Origin: Rhipicephalus microplus | Taxonomy: Eukaryota; Arthropoda; Arachnida; Ixodida; Ixodidae | Reading direction: 5' to 3' | NCBI RefSeq assembly: GCF_043290135.1 | Contig: NC_134701.1 | Location: forward strand, 101,076,702-101,140,701 | DNA length: 64,000 nt | In this document: piece after piece, positions 52,861 to 64,000 of the stretch | Layout: each line of letters begins with the position of its first letter | Numbering within the stretch: position 1 is the stretch's first letter | Notes under the pieces: generated by a model | What the model was told of the DNA's origin: nothing | Database searches by the model: none | Seen by the model: the letters and a program-made list of their open reading frames with translations, nothing else | Translations under genes and position numbers: made by a program

Positions 52861-55800
52861 TGTCGTGAGAGCTCTAGAAACGCATATCTGGCGCCGATAT
52901 CTCGGCACACTGGAAACCATGTATTTCATTGTTTACGTCAGCACAGATCTACAGCTGCCTTGTCTGTGCAAGAGCATAGGTGGTGTTTGGTTGCTTTTAT
53001 TTTTCTAACCCAAAACGTGTTACGCCAGTTTAAATATTAGGAAATTTATGAGGGGACATTTTTTTACTAAAAATCTTCGTTTGACAAGGTGCCGATGAAG
53101 GGACGCCAGGTGTTTTGTCGTGTTATACATCGACGTGTCAGATGCGACCCATTTTATCAGTCTATAGAGAAATTATGTACTTCAAGAGGGGTCACTTGTC
53201 CTTCTCGAAACTTCCTGGAATTGCTAAACTGTGGGCACCCATTTATTCAACATTGTCACATTTGTGCGATTCGCGTAAATGCAATTTACGACGAGTGTGC
53301 TCAGTACGTTAGCTCACGCCCACTCATACTATTATATGCGGCTGTTTGTCCTCGGGAAACCTACTCGGTTATCGCACGAGCGCACTTGTGATGATTGTGT
53401 TGTTGATGTTTTTGCGGTGAATTCTCTCCAGACACGAAGTGAAGTCGTCGCTCACAAGATACCAAGTGCAGGTGCAGTTAATTATGTTCGAAATCAAAAG
53501 TCGACACAGGAAAAATGAGATAATCATCCGTATTTCGTCTCTTTTATCTCTTGATAAATTCTGGCCTGTTGTTGCGAAACTTTGGAGCTTATGCTGAGAC
53601 TTGTCAAAATTCTACCGTAGTGGTACCGTGCTGCTCACTGCCTATAGAGGATGGGGAAGAATATTGAAATAACATTTTTCATAGCACACTCACTACCTTT
53701 CCTAACAAGCGCTCACAATCGGTGCCTTCGACCAACATGTCTGTTCACGTTGGTGTGCTCGCTAGGGGTGCAAGCTTCATTGCGTGCTTTCCCACTGATT
53801 TTATCATTACCGCGAAAAGTAGCTCACAACAGAAGAACACGAAATGAAGTTTTTTACGACTATTGTTTATCATCTGTGGCATACTTTGATATGTTTACCC
53901 CATATGCACCCGTTATGTCATTTTTCGGTCAGGGAAAACAGAAAAAAGGATGACACATTGATAAAACGTTCAGAAAAAAAACATCTGCTTAGTGTAAGCC
54001 TCCTCTGGAAGGCTTGAGCGCAAACAGCTAAAACATCGAAGGGGTGACCCGTTACTCAGCATACATATAGTATGTGGTGTTGAGGCTCAGAAGACTCTTT
54101 TAGCAGCAGAAATGTAGAAGAGATATGTTCTGAAATTAGATGATATACTTATCTGATTCCTTCACTGATTGAAAACATCACCGCAGTCGTTTGCTTCTCT
54201 GTGATCAGTCGACAATGACCGCTGTCGAAAGCGGGGTGGTGTGGCAGGGCCCCCCTTGCCTCCCTGAAAAATACGTCTATGGATATACGTGTGATGGGCA
54301 TCACGCGCAGCTAACAAAGGGCCAGAATAATATTCCAAGAGATTTTACCTCCGATAGCGAGTTTGTGTTGTGCAGACAACTGCAAGCAGATTGTATTCTC
54401 TCGATTTATCTGTCCATACTCTTCACTCTCCATTACTCTTTGCCTGTCGAATAAATAGATCGTGTGGGAATTAGGTCGTGGCGAAGAACCTCTTGAAAAT
54501 GGTTGTGGAACCAATCACGGTATTCAACAATTACCACGAAGCGATCACAAAAACTATTACTTTTCATATTGGTACGTTTTCACATTTGTAACGCATACTC
54601 CCCAGCTCCCATCACCATGCGTGGTCTTTGACACAGCTTCGCTGAAAATTCACGTTCGCAAGGCAAGAAGGCGCCCACTTTTTTATCATTTAATGAATTT
54701 CTGAATATTAGACGTATCTCCAACATAAGAAGAGTTATTCAATGCATATTCAGGAACGGCATATAAGGCATGGGCACATAACCAACGTAACTGAAATCTG
54801 AACCAACTACACGTGATTGAGGACGTGGTAACTTTCAACGAAAGCACTTCCGAATTTTCTTACGGTGTGCGTCGCAGCAAAGCTTCGCCAGCTATCAAGG
54901 TAAGTGCATGGCTACTCAGTGGCCATACGAAATAGTAGAAGCTGTTATGGTGGCAGTATACTCGCTACCGCAAAACACGTGGTCATCCATCATCCCAGCG
55001 CAAGCAGCCGCATAACTGCTCACGCTGGTGACCCCGCAGCGCGTTTTTGCTACACTTACCTAGCCAGGAAAAAGCAAGATTCCTTCACTTAAGCAGTAGG
55101 ACGTAAACTGTTCAGTGGGCTGCTGGAACATCTGACGTGAGATGCTTTATGGTAGCATGTTCACTTACTCCTACGAATGGTCACGCGCTTCTTGCCAGGG
55201 TAAAAGAAAGTGCATTTGACGTTTTCTTTAGCGCTTGCTTGCATTTTGTTCCGTCTTGTTTGTTGCGAAACATAACTATTAAAATAGGAAGGTTGGCCTT
55301 TGGTCTATTTTGTGCAATGCTCTTTCAGCTCAATAAGAACAATGGTAGCAACGGATATGTATTTTCAAGGGAGTTTTCTTTTATCTTAAAAAGTATATAC
55401 TGGAGACGAGAATGCATGCTGTGTAATCAGCTTTGCTGTCACTTTTGTATGTCACTAGCACGAATTCTTATTCTTTTATGGGCAACGAAGTAGCAGTATC
55501 TAACAAGATAGCTGGATACACAAATTGGTATATGATGTAAATCCTTGGGCAAAAAACAAATTGTACGATGAAAGAGGAAAAGAAATGAGCCCCACGAGCT
55601 TTGTGCGAGAGCGCTTATAGTAGTAGTTGCCCTTTTATATCTTGCGCCATTTCCGCTCAAAATTTTATGTCGTGAAAAAATAGGGTAGTTAGCGCCAAAC
55701 AAATCTGCAGAGAATCCCAAGAAGCTACATTCATAAGTGACGAACAAACAAATCGGCGCAAGTGAGTGAATACTAAGCATGTAGTTCCGTGAACAAAACG

Positions 55801-57462
55801 CATTCTGCGCTCTGTATTTTAGGAGATAAGATCGCGTGCCTTTATTGCGTGTTTCTATACTAAAATAGCACCAGGCTTGAATTTCTCCACGTCTCACGAA
55901 ACCTGAGCTTTAGGCATTGTCTTTCTTGGGGCGATCACTGCAATCTCTCTAATTCGATAGCCTTCGCGTGTAGTGATTTCTCCAGGAGGAGGCATATAAG
56001 CTTTCCGTGAGAGGAGAACCCAAAGGGGAATGGAATCGGAGGGCAATTTACGTGGCGAACCACTGCTCTTCCATCACTTTGAGCCACTGAACACCCAATG
56101 CACGCCACGGTAATTCACCAATGCACGTGCAAGGAAAGTAAGGCGTGCATTACGGGCGCCTGATAAAGGTAAAGTTGTCTGCTTGCGTAAAGTATTCATT
56201 GGAAGGGTTGTGCATTGAGAGCGATCGAATTGCTGCTTTCTCCAAGAAACTGCTGATCACTTCTCTGTGGATGCTTGCTTGGGAACTTCGAACGTTTTTC
56301 GGGGACTCGATGTCCTTCACTGAAAATATTTTATGGCATTGATGTCACACCCACTTTGGGAAGCAATATTGAATTCCGGGTAAATAGAAACGTTCAGTTA
56401 TAAAACAATGATTATACTGAGGTTCGCTACACAAACAGTAAATATTTCGTGGCCTGGCTTAGAAGCGTGCATGATCGCTACACGCACATGTAACTTTGCT
56501 CTTTATTGTTGAAAGCAGCCATCCAGAATGAATTATGAGATAACCTAGCAGATAGGTACATTATTATTTATAGTGAATGAAGACAAAACCTGACTATGCG
56601 TTTATGTACGCCTTTCTTAATTCTAAAAAGCAATCTTAGAAAATAATAGTTGCAGCTTCGTTTGTCCATTTTCCTCCCTACAGTTTCTTTCTTGTTTCTT
56701 TCATATGTTGTTTCTTTCTCTTCTCATCTTTTTTTCTTGTATTTCTTGTCGATAGTCTCTCTTGGCGTACATTGACGCGGAAAGTTTGGTCTGTCTGTGT
56801 GCCTGTCTTTGTCTCTCTGTAACTGTTACTCGATTTAGCCACGAGAGCAAAAGTATAACCCTTGCTGAGCAACCACCCATCTTGATATTCTTCTGGCATT
56901 CTTAATATTGAACATTGTCAATAAAATATTATGCATACTTAGGCGCAAAGTCAGCACGTGAGTATTATCTCGTATGCTACATTATTTTAAAATGCGTCAA
57001 TACTTATTGTTTTCGCAACAACAATCAATGAAGACAAACTGGGAGAGAACCTACACCTGTGACCACTGTTTCTTTAATTCCACTCAACATATACTAGTAG
57101 CTGCTGTGTGCTCACTGTCATGGTGCGGGTGACAGTAATGGTGATCGGGGTCCTTGTTATGCTATAGTGAAGATATGTTTAGATCTCAACAACAGTCCGA
57201 TGAAAGCAAGAGCGGGTGTTTCCTATACTTCGCTAAAAAGAATTGGGGCTGCCATCTATTTTCTTCTCTGCATTCTAGAAAACTTTGGTTTCTTGGCATT
57301 AGTGCCAGATAGCGTCTATATGTCACGCAGCGTTTACAGACAAAAGACTATATCTTTCGACGGCGTCTTCAGTGAAGTGCGCCTATACGGGGCCATGTTT
57401 TATTGAAATGTGATTGGAAGCGTGTTGCCTTTACAGCATCCCCGCTTCTGTTCTTTTTCTCC
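52861..57462. other. No supported gene in 4.6 kb
   Basis: Open frames such as 53089-53391, 53651-53953 and 55137-55493 (plus) or 55439-55897 (minus, 152 codons) show no domain, signal or shared homology. A pyrimidine-rich stretch lies at 56680-56760. Nothing else is recognised. Confidence 0.5.
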
Positions 57463-57849
57463 TTCTCATATCCCATGCAGGGGACTTGCCGAGTAGCAGT
57501 TAAGTTTTATATGTATTTTCTTTAGCAGACTACTAAAATAAGCTTAGGCTAACTAATACAGCAAAATTAGTTACAAATTAAGATTGATCAGATATTTGAA
57601 AGACGAAGAATGAAACTAGAAAGTCGTTTGGACTGATTGATAAGTTCCTCAATGAAGAAGCAAACATCTCTTTGGCTATCTTTTTATAAATGACTTTTTT
57701 GTTTATAAATAATCCAAGTTCCTTTTTTTTTTGCCCGTTGGCCAAAGTTTATAACAACTGACATTATCTTTGTGCAAAAATGACTGGATAAAATAAATGT
57801 GAAAATTTGAGGTATGCCTGCAGCAAAACTAATAAATCACAATATTAAA

Positions 57850-58780
57850 ATAAAACACGATAATATTTTCTCTTCCAAGCCAAAATTACGATCAAACTAG
57901 GACTCAAACAGACAAATGCAAGATTATTTTGCACACGTAGGAACGACAAACATAATAGCAATACATGCTTCAGTGAGCGAAGAAAAAACAGGTGTAGGAA
58001 TATACTCCCGTTTGCTTGTCTGGCATTTTTCAGTAAGACTACAGGACTACACCCCCGTTTTTGAAGTAGAACGCTTGGCAATTATTCTAGCGTTGCGAAA
58101 ATTACCTGTGAATGTTCAAAATGCCATCCTAATAACCGACTCCCGGTCTGTCTGTACATCGCTTAAAGCGTCATCAAAATCAACAAACGCAACGACGTTC
58201 TAATGCTAGTTTCCCCGCAGCTGAAGGTAATAAAATTAGTATGGGTACCTGGTCTTTGTGGATTAGAAATAAACAAAATGGCTGACTCTCTAGCACGAGC
58301 GGCATTGAATTGTCCAGTACTTTTGGTCCTTCCTGGAGTGGCCACAGTAATTATCATACGGTACCGAAAATTTTCGCTTCGGGCAGATGCCATTGAATTA
58401 TTTACGTCGTGGGCAAGGATTACTCGCTTAACCTTTGCGTGGAGAATTCAGTGGTGCCCTGCGAGACAACTGGAAGTCGCATTAACTAGATTACGTTGTC
58501 GTGTCCCCTGTTAAATTTGTATTCATACAGGGCTGGTCTCGTGATATCTTCTCCATGCAATTTTCGGTTAGAACACAAAACAATAGAAACATACGTTTTA
58601 TTATTTTACAGTACAGACTTCAAAAAAAAAAGACTACTTGATATGCCATTCTCTAAGCTCTGGCTGAATTTGTCGAGTGATAATATACACACCTTTGGCG
58701 CTGCGAGTTTGGGCTTCAGCCACTTGAATGTATTTGATGCTGTTTGTGTTTATATAAAGGTTTGTTCATAATTGCTATCG
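57850..58780 (+). pseudogene. I-like LINE RNase H and C-terminal domain
   Basis: Frame 57916-58203 holds the RNase H fold start: Ser-Val-Ser-Glu-Glu-Lys-Thr-Gly-Val-Gly-Ile-Tyr-Ser, Glu in Phe-Glu-Val-Glu-Arg-Leu-Ala and Asp in Ile-Thr-Asp-Ser-Arg. The first catalytic Asp of the usual 'TDGS' is His here. After a shift, 58203-58514 has Val-Trp-Val-Pro-Gly-Leu-Cys-Gly (His replaced by Leu) and Met-Ala-Asp-Ser-Leu-Ala-Arg-Ala-Ala, then Gln-Leu-Glu-Val-Ala-Leu-Thr-Arg-Leu-Arg-Cys. The last frame ends Val-Phe-Asp-Ala-Val-Cys. Two catalytic residues are lost and there are at least two frameshifts, so it is inactive. This is the same family as the C-terminal fragments in blocks 1-3. Confidence 0.85.
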
Positions 58781-58784
58781 CTGG

Positions 58785-59556
58785 CAAGTATCTGTAACTT
58801 CAATCTTGGCAGAATCAGAGCTGGATACATTGCAAAAGAGACGTCAGCTTGAAGGGCTCAAGTTTTTGTACTCCCTTTATCATGATAAGCTAGCAATAGA
58901 CAAGAGTAATTTTATTGACCTGGTTGGTAAGCGCTCGACGCGATTACACCACACGAAAAAGATAAAGGATTTTAGCTGTAAAACAGACACATTCAAAAAC
59001 TCCTTTTTTCCGAGAACAACGCGTGAATGGAATCGACTTCCATCCAATGTAATTGATTGTAATACACTAAATTCTTTTGCTAAAGCATTGTCAGATTATC
59101 TGTAATTTTTTCGGTATCTTGGTCGTCACTCTGCTTTCCTAGTATCGCGACTTCTGCAAACTGATGTGTGATTGTGAAACAATAATGTTGTTCTGTTTTT
59201 TTTTCTTTTTTTGTTGTTGATGTTGAGTGTGTCACATTGTAGCTCTGTTTTGTTTAGCGGTGCACCTTGGTCCAGATTTCTCCTGCTCTTTCCAGTCATG
59301 TCTTGTATATTATTAATAGTTTCTATCAGTGTAGGTCTGGCTTGGTACCAAACAAGTTGTTAATAGTACCTGCTGTCACTTTGTTGATTGTGTAATTGTA
59401 TATTTTTATTTTTATTTTGTTCCCGCTCATTGTTGCGGTTGTTTTGTGGACGTATTTGCGTATGTTCTCGCATTCTTTTATTTGTTCTGCCCGCTCCTGC
59501 CAAAGGCCTTTTTCAAAGGCTGGCAGTAAATCTGAAAATAAAATTAAATAAATAAA
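58785..59556 (+). mobile_element. CR1-like LINE 3' end
   Basis: Coding at 58806-59105 begins Leu-Asp-Thr-Leu-Gln-Lys-Arg-Arg-Gln-Leu and ends with Phe-Phe-Pro-Arg-Thr-Thr-Arg-Glu-Trp-Asn-Arg-Leu-Pro-Ser-Asn-Val and a stop at 59103-59105. A 450 bp T-rich untranslated region follows with GCCAAAGGCCTTTTTCAAAGGC (the reverse-complementary halves could form a hairpin) and a (TAAA)n-type tail ending near 59556. It is an unbroken but severely 5'-truncated copy, of the same general class as the LINE at 9800-13466. Confidence 0.85.
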
Positions 59557-59863
59557 ATATTTGCGAAAGTAAATGAATGAGACATGAACGGACTAATTTT
59601 GTCTCATTAGTGCAGCAACAGCTTAACAATAAAAAAGTCATCTTTTTATACTATGATTATTATTAGCTTGAATTATTTTCAAGCACAGTCAGTGTTAGTC
59701 AAGAAAATGACTATGCTGTCTTGCCTGAATGGGACGAAAGCACTTATAGGACTTTTTTCGTTTTATGTACATACCTTTTTCATAAGAATTCAACATAGGA
59801 AATGCCTAGCTCAGGTAATCAGTTTTGGCTGATCTCCCTGAATGAGTACAAGTCATATTTAAG

Positions 59864-59937
59864 GCATCATCATCATCATCATCACCATCACCATAATCAT
59901 CATCATCATTATCATATTCATCATCATTATCATCACC
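59864..59937. repeat. (CAT)n trinucleotide microsatellite, imperfect
   Basis: A run of CAT units with interruptions (CAC, AAT, TAT). It encodes a His run on the plus strand, which is not evidence of a gene. Confidence 0.95.
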
Positions 59938-60110
59938 GACTGTGTTTCAGAGTAGAGACACGAAAAGAACACCTGATTCTGATATCTCCCCACCCATATT
60001 TCGAAGTTGTGGATCTATGTACGAATCGTTTCCTCAATGACGTCAGCCGGCGAAAAGATAAACAGAAATAACTGATGGTTACCTTCTCTTTACAGAAGAG
60101 ACAGAGGGGG

Positions 60111-60857
60111 GAATTGCTGGAGCCAAAGGTATGAATATATATTTGTTGAAATATTTTCGCAATCCCGCTCCATCTTCATTCTCTGGAGATTGATTATATC
60201 CTCTTTTTTTCCTGTCGTCAAGAAGTTGGGCATCTTTAAAGTCAACTAGGTCATCCTCCTACAGAACTTCTCGGACAGTGTTCATCGAACGATGTGCTGA
60301 TACAGTGATGGAGACATCACAAAAATGTCTTTAAGCTAGATAGTTTTTCATAATTTTCCTTGTCTCAAACTTCATTGAGGAGGTCTTCACTAGCCATTTT
60401 CATTGCTTTATAACCTGTTTCAAGTGTGTCTATTGGGAATCTTAAAACTAGGAACGCGGAAAATTTTCTGACAGATTTCACTGGTGGGTCACTATGGATA
60501 ACGTGGTTGCGTGAGATGTGGCCTTTGTTGAGTTGTTGAGTTGGAAATGTTGAAAAATTGCTTCGGTGCGCGTCTTTTTCATGGAGCGATCAATAGAGAG
60601 GTAAAAGTTATTAGCCATAAAATATGTACTATGTTCGGTAGTGGTGGGAGCTAGTGTTGCAGATCTCACCGCTGCTTACTAGAAGTCGCTCCGAATCACA
60701 GCGCTGATCACCAGTTGTTGCTGACCGGGCTCTACCCGACACGTCCCCTCTGGCGTGGGTTGCCGAGACGTCAGGGTTACGCCAGACCCGGTCTCTTATG
60801 GCAGCGTGGCGCAACTTCGGGTGCAGGAAACAAACGTTCAGGTTTATGGCACTATAT

Positions 60858-60861
<4 letters not shown>
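60111..60861. other. No supported gene; G+C-rich patch at 60690-60850
   Basis: 60690-60850 is G+C rich (GGTTGCCGAGACGTCAGGG, TGGCAGCGTGGCGCAACTTC) and directly precedes a microsatellite. This suggests an unrecognised repeat or LTR end. No coding motif was seen. Confidence 0.4.
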
Positions 60862-60919
<58 letters not shown>

Positions 60920-60952
60920 ATATATGCGTGCGTGTGTGTGTGTGTGTGTGTG
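60862..60952. repeat. (TA)n-(TG)n compound microsatellite
   Basis: About 30 AT units with TTT interruptions followed by a GCG/GTG run. Similar in design to 1381-1482. Confidence 0.98.
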
Positions 60953-63900
60953 GTAGCGTTATGTTTGCACCCTACTCTTTGGAATATTTTACCAAATTTG
61001 AGTATCGGTTTCGAAAATTTTTCGCAAACTATTGTTCAGAGGAATGTTGAAGAATATAGTGTGTACTGGTCTAAATAGTCTTTTGAGCTTGTAAAATCTG
61101 CCTTCTCATTGCTATAGTGTGAATGTAATTGCTTCTAGAACAGCGCTAATGTAAGACATTTCATTTTGTTTTTATTAAGGAACTGCCTGGTCTCCATTTT
61201 ATTTGTTTGCTGCAGGTTAAATTGCTCCAGCCAAGTTATAGCCGTACCCTTGAGCCTAAAATTGAAAGGCAGTCATCACCAACGGGCATTATACAAACAG
61301 CGATCTTGCATGAACGTCTCTTCGAATTAATCAGTACTGAAAAATTCATGTCTCGTTTCTTGAAATAGATTTGTTTTTCACGGTATACAAACAGATTCCT
61401 AAAATGTGTTACTTGTTTTTCATATATTTGTTTAGAACTCTTATAAGAACTTGATTATATTGTGAAGCATTTTGCAAAGGCATATAAACATGATGGTAGC
61501 ATTCTTAGACCACACCGATGAGTGAAGACATGCCAATAAAAGTAACTTTTTGGTAATAAATCATTCGTAGTAAGGGTAACGTTTTTCCTTCCTTTCTAGT
61601 AGAAGTGTGGTCATTTAAGTATTTACGCACATGTGGTTTTTCCTTATTTCTGTCCCCGAAGAGGCAAGATTGATGGCAGTACAGGCGAGATATTTTAGCT
61701 GGACCAGTTCAACGACCAGTCGTAAAAACAGCCAACTCAGGGCTCACTTCGTGGCGATAAACACTGAAAGCTAAGAATCAGTGTGCACAAACTTTACCAC
61801 AGTGCAAGCTCGTCTCACAAAAAAGAAATCTTTACGAGTGTGCAGCAAGTAGGAGGGAAATCTGTCTGTCCCTATTAGTAGATCACAGTGACTACAGAGA
61901 ATTTTTTCATGTTTCATCGTGAGCCTCCACTTTTTTTTTGTCGCTTCCAGGGTTTTGAGCAAGGACAAGCTTCACCAAGGTTCGACCAACCACAGTTTTT
62001 ACCATGAGACGGGGAAATAAAAGCGTAGCATAGATATCTTCTTACCGATTTTGCTAACTCGTTCGAAAAGGTTTTGCAGCCGACCGACTTCAATGTTGAG
62101 GTTTTGCGTTACGCTCTCAGAGTTTTGCTTTTTTTGTATCGATGCCATGAAGAGCTGTCATGTGATGGCGCAGTTTAGATCAAGCGGTGGGAGCTACCAT
62201 TCGCACTTCAACCCGTTCATCTAGGTTTGTGAATTCGACGAACGTCACAGCGATCTTGACTTTGGTTATACTGAATACAAAAGAAACACCTCGGCAGACA
62301 TAACTAAGTGTCCACTTAAATCAAGCAAATATTTGCAGAACAATATTGTGAATTCTTTGCGTTAGATTGATTCTACGCGACCTCGGACCGCATAATAAAC
62401 CGAAGCAAGCAAAAAGGCCTCAGAAGCGCTAAGCGCAGGATTGAGTTTGTTGTACTGTTGCTCACTCTGAACACTATTACAAGTTATTGCACAGAAAACG
62501 TGCGAGGTTCGCAGACACATGAGAGAAAGTAATGAGAACAACCAACACCGACTCATTTCCTCTTACCATTAAAGTTTTTCTGTATTGTGTGTTGATCCGG
62601 AGGGAAACTGGTACACAAGAAGCACGCAACAATTAGTTTAGCGAATCTTCACATACTACAGGGAAGTGTTGGAAAAAGTGGGCGACGGGATTGTGACATT
62701 TGTGTCTTAACCAGCGTGTCATAAACGTCAAAGCAGCTTACCCTCCCATACTTAGCGTGGCACAATTTTCTGTTTGTTATTATAGCCACAACATCATTTT
62801 GACTTCCACAAGTAACCCAACAAAGCCGCGAGGCAATGTTTTTGTATTGTTTACGCTACTCTTGTTTTACTCTTACACCAAGAAGAATATCTACATAGTG
62901 AATGGTATAGCGAACACGCGAATGCGGAATATGTCGCTGTTTCATTTTGCCAATAATTCACAAAAAGTATGACAACGGCGCAAAATAAACAGATGTGGTT
63001 TTATAGCCTCTTTTCGCATTGTGAGCCTTGCCCCTTCGCTCCTCAATATACACGCAGCATAGAGGTTACATCAAAAATTGTTCGGGCTACTGAACACAAA
63101 ATCAATATAGGATTCGCATAACCTCAGCGGTAAAACTCAAAATGTTTGTGTGCCACCAGAGAGCCCAGTTTTATTAAACCCAATCACTGAACACCTGTAG
63201 GTGCAAACTGTGAACCTGCATTGTAAAGCCACAACTCCTATTTTCTCCTTTCTCAGAGACGTTATGCACGCTTTCCTTTATATGTACGCCATTTTATGGA
63301 TTTCTGTTTCACGCGTGTGCTCGTTCGCTTTAGTTCGTTGATTTGGAGTCATAATTACGTTTAATAAGTAAGAAAACTGAGCAGCGGATGGCGAATCATT
63401 TGAATATTTATTCATTTTGTTTTTTTTTTCCTTACACACTAGTGAAGGTGATTACCCACCCAAGGATGATTCGAGAGTCAGGCAAAATAAACAAGAATGA
63501 CAAATTTAACTAAGCAAGAAATCTCGGTTGCAAATTCGGAACATTACTAGCAGTCAAATTGGAATTCACAGTTATACGTATTTACGTATTAAATATCAAA
63601 CACAACAAAATATTTCAAGTAAGTTTACTCAAACAACAACATTGACAGCTCGGCTTGAATATTTGGCTGTTAGAAAGCTATTTATTATGCGCATTCGAGC
63701 CTCAAATCGTTCGTGTATAAAATTTTGGGTTTCAAAGCACGACTTTTCTGAATATCATCAGTTTTGCTGTTTTGTGGTTCAAAAATAAAATGACGGCACG
63801 TTCATGCGATTCAATTATTCCTACTTAAAGCATCTAAGCCTACGTCTGCTACCGCTGTTGTTCCAAGCAATCCTGAATATACGTTGAGAAAAGTTTCACT

Positions 63901-64000
63901 GGGTATTCTTGGTCTATCTCCTGGTGATCACTTTGCCAAAATACAACCCTTCCGTTTGTTCTTGTTTTCAAACTTCTTTACATCCGTTTTCCATTCATGA
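60953..64000. other. No supported gene in the last 3 kb
   Basis: A+T-rich sequence. Frames such as 62700-62972 and 63528-63788 (plus) and 61771-61968 (minus) carry no recognised motif. A 12-base-scale T run occurs at 63418-63429. No SINE, LINE or inverted-repeat ends were seen. Confidence 0.5.

Larger units (their letters stand above)
57463..60110 (-). repeat. Segmental duplication block 4, scrambled fragments
   Basis: 57463-57690 matches the region just upstream of the membrane-protein gene in the other blocks (CTCATATCCCATGCAGG-like start, GATTGATAAGTTCCTCAATG). 57790-57850 resembles 36130-36180. 59945-60110 (CAGAGTAGAGAC, TTTACAGAAGAGACAGAGGG) matches 36015-36060 and 52016-52190. The gene itself is missing except for a possible Lys-rich start below 57480. 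LINE pieces occupy 57850-59556. Confidence 0.6.

Noticed and set aside
59802..60071. Plus-strand frame with a His run
   Set aside because: The His run comes from the (CAT)n microsatellite; the rest follows duplicated non-coding sequence.
60715..61078. Frames with Ile-Tyr and Cys-Val runs
   Set aside because: Products of the TA/TG microsatellite.

Overview
The base composition (A+T rich), the dense microsatellites and the repeat families point to a hard tick, most likely a metastriate species such as Rhipicephalus or a close relative. The best clue is four or five copies of a tRNA-headed SINE that resembles the Ruka family described from Rhipicephalus appendiculatus. I see no bacterial operon structure, no ribosome-binding-site pattern, no rRNA, no convincing tRNA gene and no CRISPR array. 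The window reads as repeat-rich chromosomal DNA. I found no conserved single-copy host gene.

Layout. 0-9 kb: microsatellites, a SINE, two diverged tandem duplications, and scraps of non-LTR retrotransposons. 9.8-13.5 kb: a 5'-truncated, broken CR1-like LINE split by a 1.9 kb Penelope-like element (PLE). The PLE consists of two head-to-head partial copies forming a 772 bp inverted repeat around a 307 bp single-copy centre, flanked by a 13 bp target duplication. 13.5-25 kb: a gag-like ORF1 remnant, SINEs, an unidentified coding-like segment present twice in inverted orientation (15.2-15.6 and 17.2-17.6 kb), a composite long inverted repeat (23.3-25.0 kb), and long stretches with nothing recognisable.

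25.6-60 kb is dominated by a segmental duplication. Three blocks (about 25.6-29.15, 32.6-37.9 and 47.0-52.9 kb) and a scrambled fourth (57.4-60.1 kb) share collinear, diverged sequence in the same orientation. Each of the three good blocks holds a minus-strand member of an unrecognised gene family: a basic, low-complexity N-terminus, one strong membrane helix and a short tail. Each also holds a minus-strand fragment of an RNase-H-type (I-like) LINE. Insertions present in one block and absent at the matching place in others (an 0.9 kb LINE piece, a 52 bp LINE tail with its 12 bp duplication, a 1.3 kb DNA element, a SINE) show what arrived after duplication. Between the blocks lie a Ty3/gypsy integrase remnant, a LINE-inside-LINE nest with a 9 bp target duplication (30.2-32.5 kb), a possible hammerhead-ribozyme remnant beside two perfect hairpins (37.9-38.1 kb), a repeat with two tRNA-like heads (39.5-39.9 kb) and a CpG-rich miniature element (40.9-41.7 kb). 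The last 3 kb is unannotated A+T-rich DNA.

The genes do not form a pathway. Nearly all recognisable coding sequence belongs to retroelements: reverse transcriptase, RNase H, GIY-YIG endonuclease, integrase and gag-like pieces. The family of small basic membrane proteins is the only plausible host gene set, and each copy shows frame damage. All identifications come from reading motifs by eye; none was tested by database search.
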